Origin: Diphasiastrum complanatum
Taxonomy: Eukaryota; Streptophyta; Lycopodiopsida; Lycopodiales; Lycopodiaceae
DNA: 64,000 bases
Assembly (NCBI GenBank): GCA_029204225.1
Contig: CM055103.1
Span: forward strand, 2,247,720-2,311,719
Direction of reading: 5' to 3'
Every line of letters begins with the position of its first letter. Position 1 is the first letter of the stretch. Of this stretch, positions 56,144-64,000 are shown piece by piece. A program made the translations under genes and the position numbers. Under the pieces are notes generated by a model. It saw only the letters and a program-made list of their open reading frames with translations, did no database searches and had not been told where the DNA came from.

Positions 56144-57961
56144 CTAATGTAATAAGTCAGAGATCACCTGAGGAACAACTGCTGGAGGAGAGGTAGTCAC
56201 TGGAGAATCTGCTGCAGCACGCTGAACACATAATAAAGCTGCACAATGAGCCTTAGATAGGCTGCGGATAAACTGCTTCCCGCTGATCAGCTGGAAATCT
56301 GCCTGAGAATCAATACCAGCAAGTGAGTGGGTCACTGCATCATGAACAAATGTTAATGTCTGCTGAGCCAGGTCCAAAGTAACCGCTCCCAATGAAGCAA
56401 ACCAATCAGCACCAAGGATAAGGTCATAGCGCTCCAGAGGAATGATATAAAGATCTGCCTGTCTTGAAAAATCACCAATGCGGTAGGATAATCCCTGAAA
56501 CATCTGAGAACTAGGAAATGAGTGAGAACTGGCAACCTCGACTGTGAGAGGCTGTGGAGCAGGAATAGGTGAAGCGCGTATCCGGCTGAGAACATAACTG
56601 CTGATAAAGGAATGAGTGCTGCCGGTATCAACTAAAGCAATATACTCACAACCAGTAATGCGCACACGTAGCCGAATGGAGCGAGGACCGGGGCACCCTG
56701 TCCAGGTAGCATAAGCAAGCTGAGCATGGCAAGTAGCAGGAAGTAAATCAGTAGAAGGCTCAAGAGATAGATCAGGCTCATCAGATATATGAATGTAGAT
56801 ATCGGACTCATCTGGGGTAGTGCCCTCATGGTAGAAAACAGCAGTAGAAGTAGGCAGGGGCTGGCGGCAATCACGCGAAATGTGGTCAGGATTCTTACAA
56901 CGAAAGCAAAGACGCTTCTGCTGAATGTTAGCGAACTCTGCAGACGTGTAACGTCGAACAAAAGCAGGACGAGGAGGCGGAGGGCGAGGAGCGGGAGAAG
57001 TAAGAGAAGAGGTCGGGACGACAGTGGATGGGGCAGATGGGGCCAGAAATGGTAGAGGTGAAAGAGATGGACGGGGTCGGGAAAAGCGAAAGGAAGCAGG
57101 ATCAGGGTACTTATGCTGTAGAGTACTAGCAAGGGACATGGCCTCAACAAGTGTGGGTGGACGGAAAGAAGAGACATCGTATCGTAGAGCACCACGAAGT
57201 CCAGCAATGTAGCGAGAAATACGCTCGGTGGGCTGAAGATCTGTAAAGAGGTAGGAAAGGTCCATAAACTGATTTGTATAGGAAGAAAGATCACCAGTCT
57301 GAGTAAGACTACGGAATATATCACGCTGGCGGCTCAGCCACTGAGGGTCAATCATAGCATGACGAAGATCACGACGAATGGTAGGCCATAACTGGAGACC
57401 GTCCCGATCAGGGTCAAGTCGGTAGACCCGCCACCAAGTGGCAGCACGTCCATCTAAATGTAAGGCGGCTAACTGGATCTTCTGAGGATCAGTCTTAGGG
57501 TAAATCTGAAAATAAGTATCAAGCTTTGCAAACCAATTCTCTAACAAGTTCTCGTCAGAGGAACCAGAATAGGTGGCAAGCTGTACCCGATCAGGAAAAT
57601 CTCGAGCAAAATGTGGCTCAGGAGCTAGATGTCGTGGAAAATGTGACTCAGGAGCTGTAGGACGTGGAAAACCGGGTGGTGGGTTAGGTGGAAAATGAGG
57701 CCCACCGCCAAAGGAAGTAGACGAGGATGGAAGTCCAAATGGAGACCCAAATGATGAATGAACAGGGGCTTTGCCAGGTCCATGTGGCTGTAAGGAATCA
57801 ATCTGTGACTGCATAGTGGCAAAGCCGGTCTGTAGAGTGGTAAAACCGGTCATCATTTGGTCGAAACGACTACTGAGGAGAGTAAGAGAGTCACGCATAT
57901 CAGCAAACTGTTCATCTAAAGGTCCGGAATGACTCGCAGGTGTAGTGGGTGAGCTAGCCAT
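56144..57961 (-). CDS. E2 gag-protease (605 codons, open)
   Basis: Starts MASSPTTPASHSG at 57961, just after the leader. A coiled-coil-like segment (DSLTLLSSRFDQMM...) and a Pro/Phe-rich stretch precede the gag core (YSGSSDENLLENWFAKLDTYF, AATWWRVYRL, DLSSYTNQFMDL). Then comes a CCHC-type knuckle CFRCKNPDHISRDC (about 56905-56865), and the aspartic protease ALVDTGSTHSFIS (DTGS intact) with YDLILGADWF. It ends at a TAG directly before YAFVFSEP of the RT frame, so gag-protease and RT are in the same frame separated by one stop. The best preserved long frame of any LTR element here. Confidence 0.9.
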   Translation of the reverse strand: MASSPTTPASHSGPLDEQFADMRDSLTLLSSRFDQMMTGFTTLQTGFATMQSQIDSLQPHGPGKAPVHSSFGSPFGLPSSSTSFGGGPHFPPNPPPGFPRPTAPESHFPRHLAPEPHFARDFPDRVQLATYSGSSDENLLENWFAKLDTYFQIYPKTDPQKIQLAALHLDGRAATWWRVYRLDPDRDGLQLWPTIRRDLRHAMIDPQWLSRQRDIFRSLTQTGDLSSYTNQFMDLSYLFTDLQPTERISRYIAGLRGALRYDVSSFRPPTLVEAMSLASTLQHKYPDPASFRFSRPRPSLSPLPFLAPSAPSTVVPTSSLTSPAPRPPPPRPAFVRRYTSAEFANIQQKRLCFRCKNPDHISRDCRQPLPTSTAVFYHEGTTPDESDIYIHISDEPDLSLEPSTDLLPATCHAQLAYATWTGCPGPRSIRLRVRITGCEYIALVDTGSTHSFISSYVLSRIRASPIPAPQPLTVEVASSHSFPSSQMFQGLSYRIGDFSRQADLYIIPLERYDLILGADWFASLGAVTLDLAQQTLTFVHDAVTHSLAGIDSQADFQLISGKQFIRSLSKAHCAALLCVQRAAADSPVTTSPPAVVPQVISDLLH

Positions 57962-58910
57962 GAGGAAGAAAAAGTAAGCGAGAAAAGAAATGTGCTAAAC
58001 AATTGGACGAACTGAAGGAGAGGACATAAGTCGTCACAACAGACACGCCAATGAAAAGACACAATAGAACTCGTGATGTAAGATGAACGGAAAGGACAAC
58101 TAAGTAAGAAATACCTCGTAACCGCAACCGGAAGTGAGCTGAAAAATAGCGGCGATATGTCGAGGTACCGGGCAGCCTCCAAAAAAGATGCTAAGGGCCT
58201 GACAACGTGGAGTAAACGGTGGGTAAAAGTATGGGAAACAATAATGGACTATGGGGCTGGAAAGGGAGCAGCCAAGGAAAGGAAGTGATAACAAAAAGGA
58301 GGTATGGGCAGCGAGGAAACAAGGCTGAAAAATCAGAGAGGGTAAAAAAAAGTTTGCGATAAAGACGGCGAGCAATCCCGATGCGCAATGAAGTTGGGTG
58401 GGAGTGGCTTTTTAAGCATCTAGGCGTGTTTGTATTGTCCGGGGTAGGGTTGCGAACACAGACAGCAGTGTAGGAGGGTGAGCTGAAATTGAGGTGGATG
58501 TAGGACGCCAGCTATGGTGGAATGTGGGCGTCCAAGAGAGGTAGTAAACGGCAAAAAAAAATTGGATAAAAAAGATGGGTTGGTAGGGCGCTAGGAGTGG
58601 CTGATGGAAGGTGGCGAATAGGGGCAGCAAAAAGCGGAAATTTTCAGCAAAGGAAGGAGCAGTAGGGCGCTGGTCAGCAAGCATGAGGGCGCCCAATAGG
58701 GCAGCAAATAGGAGGCAGTAGGGCGCCCAAAATAGGGGAGGAAAAAGGCTGAAAATGCAGCAGTAGGCAGCCAGCAAGAGGGCGCTAGAAATGGGCAGCA
58801 AGTGGGCGCCTGTCCTCCTCTGATCCGTCGTGAAAATCTGCAAGACAAGTGTGGAGAAAGATGGGCACCCTCCTGTGAGAAAAATCTGCTCAATGGAGAT
58901 GCTCAGGAAA
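57962..58910 (-). other. E2 leader between PBS and gag
   Basis: No convincing coding frame; GGGCGCC and GGGCAGCA blocks recur (58570-58820). Confidence 0.55.
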
Positions 58911-58924
58911 GGGCTCTGATACCA

Positions 58925-59375
58925 AGTTATGAACGTAGCCACGGCTGATCTAGATTTAGTCTATGAAAGCATCACATAAGCAAGACTTAACCCTAGAAAG
59001 CAGGAGAGAGAAAGCGTAAAGAGACTAAAGAAGGAGATCATATCATAAGCCAAGTAACAAATGACACAGAATCCCTACTTATAGCCAAGAGGAAGCCCTA
59101 AAAGGAAGCTTCCAGTGGCTAGGGCCAGACTGAGAGGGAAAATAGTGCGCCCTCCAAGAAGGCCCCCACTCTCAGTAATATGACCAAATAACCAATATAG
59201 TGAATCATAGGGCCCAAGGCCAATAATATGGTCTAAATGTTAATAATAGGGCCCAAGGCCAACCATATAGTCTAAATGTCAAATAATGAATAAAAAAGGG
59301 CCCAAAGCCTGCCTATGCATAAAGTAAAGTAAATGTAACTGGACATGGCGAATGTAATGAGCCGAGTCCATAACT
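58925..59375 (-). repeat. 5' LTR of E2 (451 bp), with primer-binding site
   Basis: Directly adjoined by minus-strand TGGTATCAGAGCCC (58911-58924), an initiator tRNA-Met primer-binding site with no gap. Confidence 0.94.
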
Positions 59376-59380
59376 TAGGG

Positions 59381-59485
59381 GTGGGTGAGGTAACAAGGGG
59401 AGGGGGTGAGGTAGAAGCGCGAGGGGGTAGGGCTGTCTTGCGGGCAGTACGAGGAGGGGCCATCGCTGGCCAGAGAGAGGGCTAG

Positions 59486-59489
<4 letters not shown>
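59381..59489 (-). pseudogene. LINE B ORF1 start and 5' UTR
   Basis: ATG at 59463 (MAPPRTARKTALPPRAS), similar in character to the ORF1 start of LINE A (MAPRKSSRSP). Only about 26 bp separate it from the (GA)n array, against about 150 bp in LINE A. Confidence 0.78.

Positions 59490-59556
<67 letters not shown>
59490..59556. repeat. (GA)n array at the LINE B 5' end
   Basis: About 33 GA units, directly adjoining LINE B 5' UTR on one side and the conserved spacer on the other. Confidence 0.97.
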
Positions 59557-59558
<2 letters not shown>

Positions 59559-59648
59559 TGAAAAATGTTTCATTTAAGGTTCAGTATGGTTCAGCAGGAT
59601 TTTTGTTCAGCATGATTTGGCATGGTTTTTGTTCAGTTTGTTGTGATC

Positions 59649-59650
<2 letters not shown>
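59557..59650. repeat. Spacer between (GA)n arrays, right copy
   Basis: Matches 35942-36047 (GGTTGAAAAATGTTTCATTT, then AAGGTTCAGTATGGTTCA, and CATGGTTTTTGTTCAGTTTG), with one internal deletion of roughly 14 bp. Confidence 0.9.

Positions 59651-59707
<57 letters not shown>
59651..59707. repeat. Right-most (GA)n array of the cluster
   Basis: About 28 GA units after the spacer. Confidence 0.96.
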
Positions 59708-59711
<4 letters not shown>

Positions 59712-60860
59712 ATCCAACTATGAACACATTCGGGCATTCTCTTTTTTTTGTTGATTTTTTCTATTGAATGCAGCTATTAGCGTAAACCTGGGAGTTAATG
59801 CACCTAAATTGGACCATCCTGCACCCGAAACAGTCGGCAAACTACACAGTAAAAATGCTCTTAATTAGAGCTTTTATCTGATACCCATATTGTGCAAAAA
59901 AAATTTTTAAAAAAAACCGATTCTGTACAATTCTGGTTTTTTCCCGAATCGTGATTCGGACCACGATTCAAAATCGGAGTGCAACTATGCTCTGGTAATT
60001 GACCAGTGACTCCTGAATCTTGATTTCTTATATCAGGTCTAATTATTGAAGAGTCACTTGTTAGAAATTAGTGTAAAATGTGAATCCAAATATAGAGAGT
60101 TAATAATTTGCTTCCTGAATTCTCTCTCCAGGTTTTTGAAACAAAGACCCTATTGCATCCTCCCAAAATCCTACTTCTCCCTATTCTAATCTCCCTAAAT
60201 CATAATCCTCACACATCATCCTAGAAACTCCCTCCATCCTAATCCAACAAATTTCTAACCTCAATCCGACAAATATTATCCCTCCTTCCCACTCCACTTC
60301 TTTTTCCCATTAGGCCAAGTCAACTGAAAATCTGATTTGAATCAAAATCATAATTCCATTAGCATCAAATCAACATTTTATGAAACATTGATACATACTG
60401 CTACAAGGCTGAAACGACCGGTCACTCAGAGGGCTTGAGGCCAAGTTGGCAAGGGTCAGTGACCGGGAGGGCATCGCTTCCAAGTGGGAACCGATGTATC
60501 ACGAAAATCCTGTGATCGGGTGAGACCGTCTGACAAGCTGTCAAAGATGCAGTCGCGTAACCGTCGGGGCCCTAGCTGTTAGTGCCAACCGGCAAGCAGT
60601 TGGAGTGACCAATTGGTGTCATCGGTAATGACGGGGCATGGGGGTGGTATCCCATGAGTCACTCACTATTCACAAGTCGCATGCAGTGTGTATGCCAGGT
60701 GGCCTGATCAACCACTGGGGGGGGTACCTCATGTATGTTGACAGGAATAGCAGGTAGTGGACTCAAGAGGAGGGGTACCTATGGTTGGGAGGATCATTCC
60801 ACACACCGGCCTTCAGGAGTTGAGCAGCTTAGAGAGTTTCGGTTGTTCACACTGCACCTG
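59708..60860. other. Gene-free stretch, GC-rich from 60400
   Basis: 59708-60400 is AT-rich with no feature recognised. 60400-60860 turns abruptly GC-rich with motifs such as GACCGGTCACT and CAGTGACCGGG but no coding frame; it may belong to an unclassified element or to the hAT flank. Confidence 0.45.
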
Positions 60861-60861
60861 C

Positions 60862-63162
60862 CTCGTTGAATCGGAACTGGAGGGAACCATACGCCGTGGT
60901 GTGGCCCTGGCTTTGCTGCGTGCTCTGGCTCTGGATCCTCCCCCTCCCCCTGCCTCTACCTCTACCTCTACCTCTACCTCTGCCTCTCTCCCCTCCTCTA
61001 GCCCCCATCTGGCTGCCCCCACCCCTGTGTCTACTCCGTCGTGTCTGTGTTAGGTGGCTGTGATCCTACGCCTTGGGATGGCCCTACCCACTGTGATGAT
61101 GCCTGGCTGAGGGTTGCCTGTGATGCTCCACTCCTGTCTACAAAAAGAGTACTCACCCCCCCCCCCCCTCCCTCCCAGAACCTCTAGGTCTCCCTCTAGG
61201 CCTACGTGCAGGAATTGCTGGCTCCTCCTCTGTCTCCGCATCAAGGTCCACCAGCAGGTGAGCCAGGTCATCCCCCTGTGCCTCCGCCCCATCTCCTCAT
61301 CCTCCTCCGTATCCCCCTCAACCCATTCCTCCTCCTCATAGTCAACCCCGAGCTCCTCTCCACCCTCCGAGCCCTCATCATCTCCCTCCTCAGCCCTATC
61401 TCTCTGCCTCTCTGTCCTCCTCTGCCACTGTAAAGCCCGTGCGTCAGGCTGTGCCTGTCTATAGAACTCTCTATGGATCTCACCATCCATCTCATGCGTG
61501 GGTGGTGCCCGAGGAGTAGCAGCTGCCGAATCCACCAAGCAAGTGTCAGGGTTCACCTGCAATAAAAAACAATACATTTTTGTTAGGCATGTATTTTGCA
61601 ATTCACTGCATATTTCGAAAGCAATTCAATTCGTCAAAGCATAGCAAGAAACAAGGGGTAATGATGTGACTCACCTCGAGCATTTGGCCCTCTCCTCGCG
61701 TGTGCCCCTTAGCATACGGCCGTTGGTGTTCACTAACACCAACCGCCTACACTGCTCGATGGATAACCTGTTCCTCTTCTGCGTGTGATACAAGGTCCAG
61801 GTGCTCCAATTCCGCTCGCAAGCTCCTGCTGAACAGTCTTGTGCAAGGACTCTCTCGGCCAATCGCCGCAAGTCACCCCTCCACCCCTGATTTCAGCAAT
61901 AACATCTCTAACATGCTCCCATATGAAGTCGGCTGTGATGGCTCCACCACCTCAAGTGGCATCCACGCCGCGTAGGAATACTATGCCAAGCGGGCAAGAA
62001 ACCAAGATATTGATGACGCATCGCCGACGAACGTCGGTCCATCCATCACTCAATATCTTGCATCCATACCTGCCACAAAACACCCATTAGCCACATGCAA
62101 AAATTGCACCACTAGTAAACCCTAAACAAATGCAAAGAGATAATAAAGACAAAGTACTTATGTCTGCCAAGCTGAGCGAATGGAACTCAGCTCCCACGTG
62201 ATGGTCTCCTCCTCCTGACGAAACAACCTGCCTCGCAGTGCCTCTCGCCTGGGAGGTGTCCATGTAGCATCCACGGCCGCCATCTGTGCACAGAATTCCC
62301 TGAACACCCAAGTGTCAGTAACAGCAAAAGGAATGCCGCACTCGTAAAAGAACTGGGCAGCAAGTCGAGTGCACCGGGCCTATTGCTCTCTCTGCCACCC
62401 GCATCGATCAAGGGTCTGTTGTCTGGGCCTAACCCCTCTTTGTTGTATATATGGCGCTCGTGGTCTAGCTGATCTGTGGGTGTGTCACTCTCTCTGACAG
62501 TACCTGCCGAAGCATGTGGTGCATCTGCTGCCGTAGAGGAGGGACCAGAAGGACCCGCTGCCACTGAACCAACATGCTCATCTGATGCTCGTGCCTCTGA
62601 ACCAGGTTTTGCTGCTGCGGATGGAACTGAAGGTGCTGTACTAGGCCCTGCACCTGTACCATGCTCTGCCCGTGATGTACTAGGCCCTGCACTTGTACCA
62701 TGCCCTGCCCGTGATGTACTATGCCCTGCACCTGTACCATGCCCTGCCCGTGATGTACTAGACCCTATACCCGTGGTAGGCCCTGCCTGCCTGCCTGTGA
62801 GCCCTGCTTGCCTGCCTGTGAGCCCTGCTTGCCTGCCTGTAGCTGCTCCTGCTACCTGTCCCTGTCTAGAACCCTGTGATGCAGCATCAAGCCCGTACAC
62901 ACTAGACAACCTCTGCATATCCTCATCAGAAACCCTGGGGCAATCAAATATGCCCAATGCCTGCCCATCTGGCCCTCTGACCCGCAGCAAGTGAGCCCTA
63001 ACCCTGGTAAGTGATCTCGTGAAGTGACCACCGCAATGCAAGCATCTCCATCTGTGGGTCCCTGAGCCATGGTGTGTAGCCACGTTCCCGTCGGTAAGCT
63101 CAACCTCGGCCCAAAGGCCTTGGTCCCACACTGACATCGTATCAACACGAGATCAAACCTGC
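60862..63162 (-). pseudogene. hAT transposase (h2): BED finger and C-terminus, catalytic core deleted
   Basis: In minus-strand order: an ATG at 63137 (MSVWDQGLWAEVE), a BED-type zinc finger (WRCLHCGGHFTRSLTRVRAHLLRV, 63050-62985), a low-complexity region of 7- and 13-residue repeats, the start of the DUF659 transposase domain in a shifted frame (FFYECGIPFAVTDTW, TPPRREALRGRLF), a further exon starting GCKILSDGWTDVRRR (about 62065), a large deletion near 61960-61870, then the dimerisation motif DCSAGACERNWSTWTLYHTQ, a 118-bp intron (61557-61674), and the acidic and Gly-Arg-rich tail. Family knowledge places the missing RNase H-like core between these parts, so the copy could act only as a non-autonomous element or relic. 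Confidence 0.85.
62630..62845. repeat. In-frame minisatellites in the hAT linker
   Basis: A 39-bp unit (three to four copies, 62638-62765) and a 21-bp unit (about three copies, 62783-62845) encode 13- and 7-residue repeats (STSRAGHGTGAG-type and GRQAGLT). Both periods keep the frame. Confidence 0.9.
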
Positions 63163-64000
63163 AAACAAAAATAAGCAAGCAAAAGTTCAGTAGAAAAAAA
63201 TACAGTTCATTGAACAACATTACCGGGCTCAAATAGAGCTTAAAATATCAGAGCATACATCACAATGATTCCAATTCACACATCATAGCAAGTGCCAAAA
63301 AACACATGAGATTAGGGTGTGGGATAGAATTATTTCAGTATGAGCGATAACGGGCGACTGACGTTAGCGTGGGAGTCCGTGCAAGCGTAAAGGAGTGCAG
63401 TGTAGGCCTAAACCACGCCCTTGGCAGATGCTTGCACGATGCTTCACGCCTAAACCCTAAAAAACATGGAATTAGGGCATGGAAATTGAAATTTGTGATA
63501 CGGATGTAGACGGGCAGAATGGAGGTCACAGGAGTCTCTGCAGGCATGTGGAAATGCATTCTAGGCTCAGACATCACCTGAATCGGTTGCCCACGTCATT
63601 TTGTGAAAATGGCAAAAATACACGAGCATTCAGAATGTGGTGTTCAAATCTCGCTAGGTGTGCTGTAACGGCTGAAACTAACGCCGTAGGAATCACCGTG
63701 GGCATGAAGAAAGGTGGTCTAGAGCCAAACTACGCTCGATTTGGTTGCCTACAGCTCAATGTCAACACTTGCAAAAAATCAAGCCTACACTTATCAAATA
63801 TCGAAAACTGATCGTTTCGCTCTCGACGAAGCTTAGATCCCCCTGGCACCATGCACACCACCTTCGTATCGCCAAGTAGATGCCTGCTGACTATCCACAT
63901 GCGAAGATCCGACGCCTATAGCTCATCAAAATTTTTTTTGCCTCCTCTAGTAGCGCGGTTCTGCCCGCAAGGAGGTGGCCAAAATTTTATATAATCTGTT
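63163..64000. other. hAT 5' flank with three diverged repeats
   Basis: Between about 63308 and 63760 a unit of about 160 bp seems to occur three times in diverged form (each has an ATTAGGG/TTCAGAATG start, a GGGAGTC- or GGAGTCTCTG-like core, and a GGC...AAC end). No coding region. It could be the subterminal region of the hAT element. Confidence 0.4.

Larger units (their letters stand above)
52778..59375 (-). mobile_element. Chromovirus E2 (Ty3/gypsy), 6.6 kb, inserted in LINE B ORF1
   Basis: Two 451-bp LTRs (52778-53228 and 58925-59375) enclose gag, protease, RT, RNase H, integrase and chromodomain on the minus strand. Perfect 5-bp duplications TAGGG flank it (52773-52777, 59376-59380), and LINE ORF1 resumes across the site. 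The termini AGTTATGAAC...CCATAACT are inverted repeats but not TG...CA. About eight LTR positions differ (under 2%). Confidence 0.94.
47998..59489 (-). mobile_element. LINE B (same family as LINE A), mosaic and split by chromovirus E2
   Basis: Three stretches collinear with LINE A: 47998-49844 (3' UTR, finger and second half of RT), 51049-52777 (endonuclease and ORF1) and 59381-59489 (ORF1 start and 5' UTR of about 26 bp). The interval equivalent to LINE A 37945-39008 is missing and is replaced by 49845-51048. Chromovirus E2 (52778-59375) splits ORF1. Both ends abut (GA)n arrays, 47924-47997 and 59490-59556. Confidence 0.9.

Noticed and set aside
60400-60850. GC-rich stretch considered as rRNA or other RNA gene
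   Set aside because: No recognisable rRNA, snRNA or tRNA core or Pol III boxes.

Overview
The window is a transposon-dense stretch of a land-plant nuclear genome. Three things point to a plant: a single-exon nodulin-like/NFD4-type transporter gene at the left edge, a nuclear tRNA-Phe(GAA) that differs from the plant consensus I remember by one base, and LTR elements primed by initiator tRNA-Met. Dense (GA)n/(CT)n arrays, chromoviruses and an unusual LINE family would fit a large non-angiosperm genome such as a fern, but the sequence does not fix the lineage. No other host protein gene was found.

Layout. 0.2-2.0 kb: the transporter gene (minus), with a G-box/TGACG/CCAAT cluster upstream. 4.7-16.2 kb: a graveyard of at least four broken Ty1/copia elements. 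It contains a 13-unit, 70-bp tandem array at the junction of two elements, a 1,057-bp solo LTR with a perfect target-site duplication, and an 85-bp tRNA-derived SINE between perfect 17-bp duplications. 16.7-17.4 kb: microsatellites. 17.66 kb: tRNA-Phe. 18.5-24 kb: a gypsy gag with its 5' LTR, then two copia fragments. 24-30 kb: AT-rich, repeat-rich sequence without genes. 30.0-34.8 kb: a LINE fragment, then a decayed chromovirus (E0).

34.8-63.2 kb is the most structured part. Two LINE copies (A and B, both minus strand) lie head to tail. Each has one end or both ends set directly in a (GA)n/(TC)n microsatellite, so the order is (GA)n-spacer-(GA)n-[LINE A]-(GA)n-[LINE B]-(GA)n-spacer-(GA)n. 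The LINE 3' ends run straight into (CT)n with no poly(A). This suggests a LINE family that inserts into, or is primed on, GA/TC microsatellites. Chromovirus E1 is inserted in ORF1 of LINE A, and chromovirus E2 in ORF1 of LINE B. Both have paired LTRs and target-site duplications. About 1.06 kb of the LINE B reverse transcriptase region has been replaced by 1.2 kb of unrelated sequence that includes a copia gag and an hAT transposase tail. Fragments of the same hAT transposase flank the cluster in inverted orientation; the right one keeps the BED finger and the C-terminal dimerisation motif but has lost the catalytic core.

Almost every element carries stops or frameshifts, so the window records nested insertion, tandem duplication and recombination rather than a set of cooperating genes. 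The features most likely to be working are the transporter gene and the tRNA.
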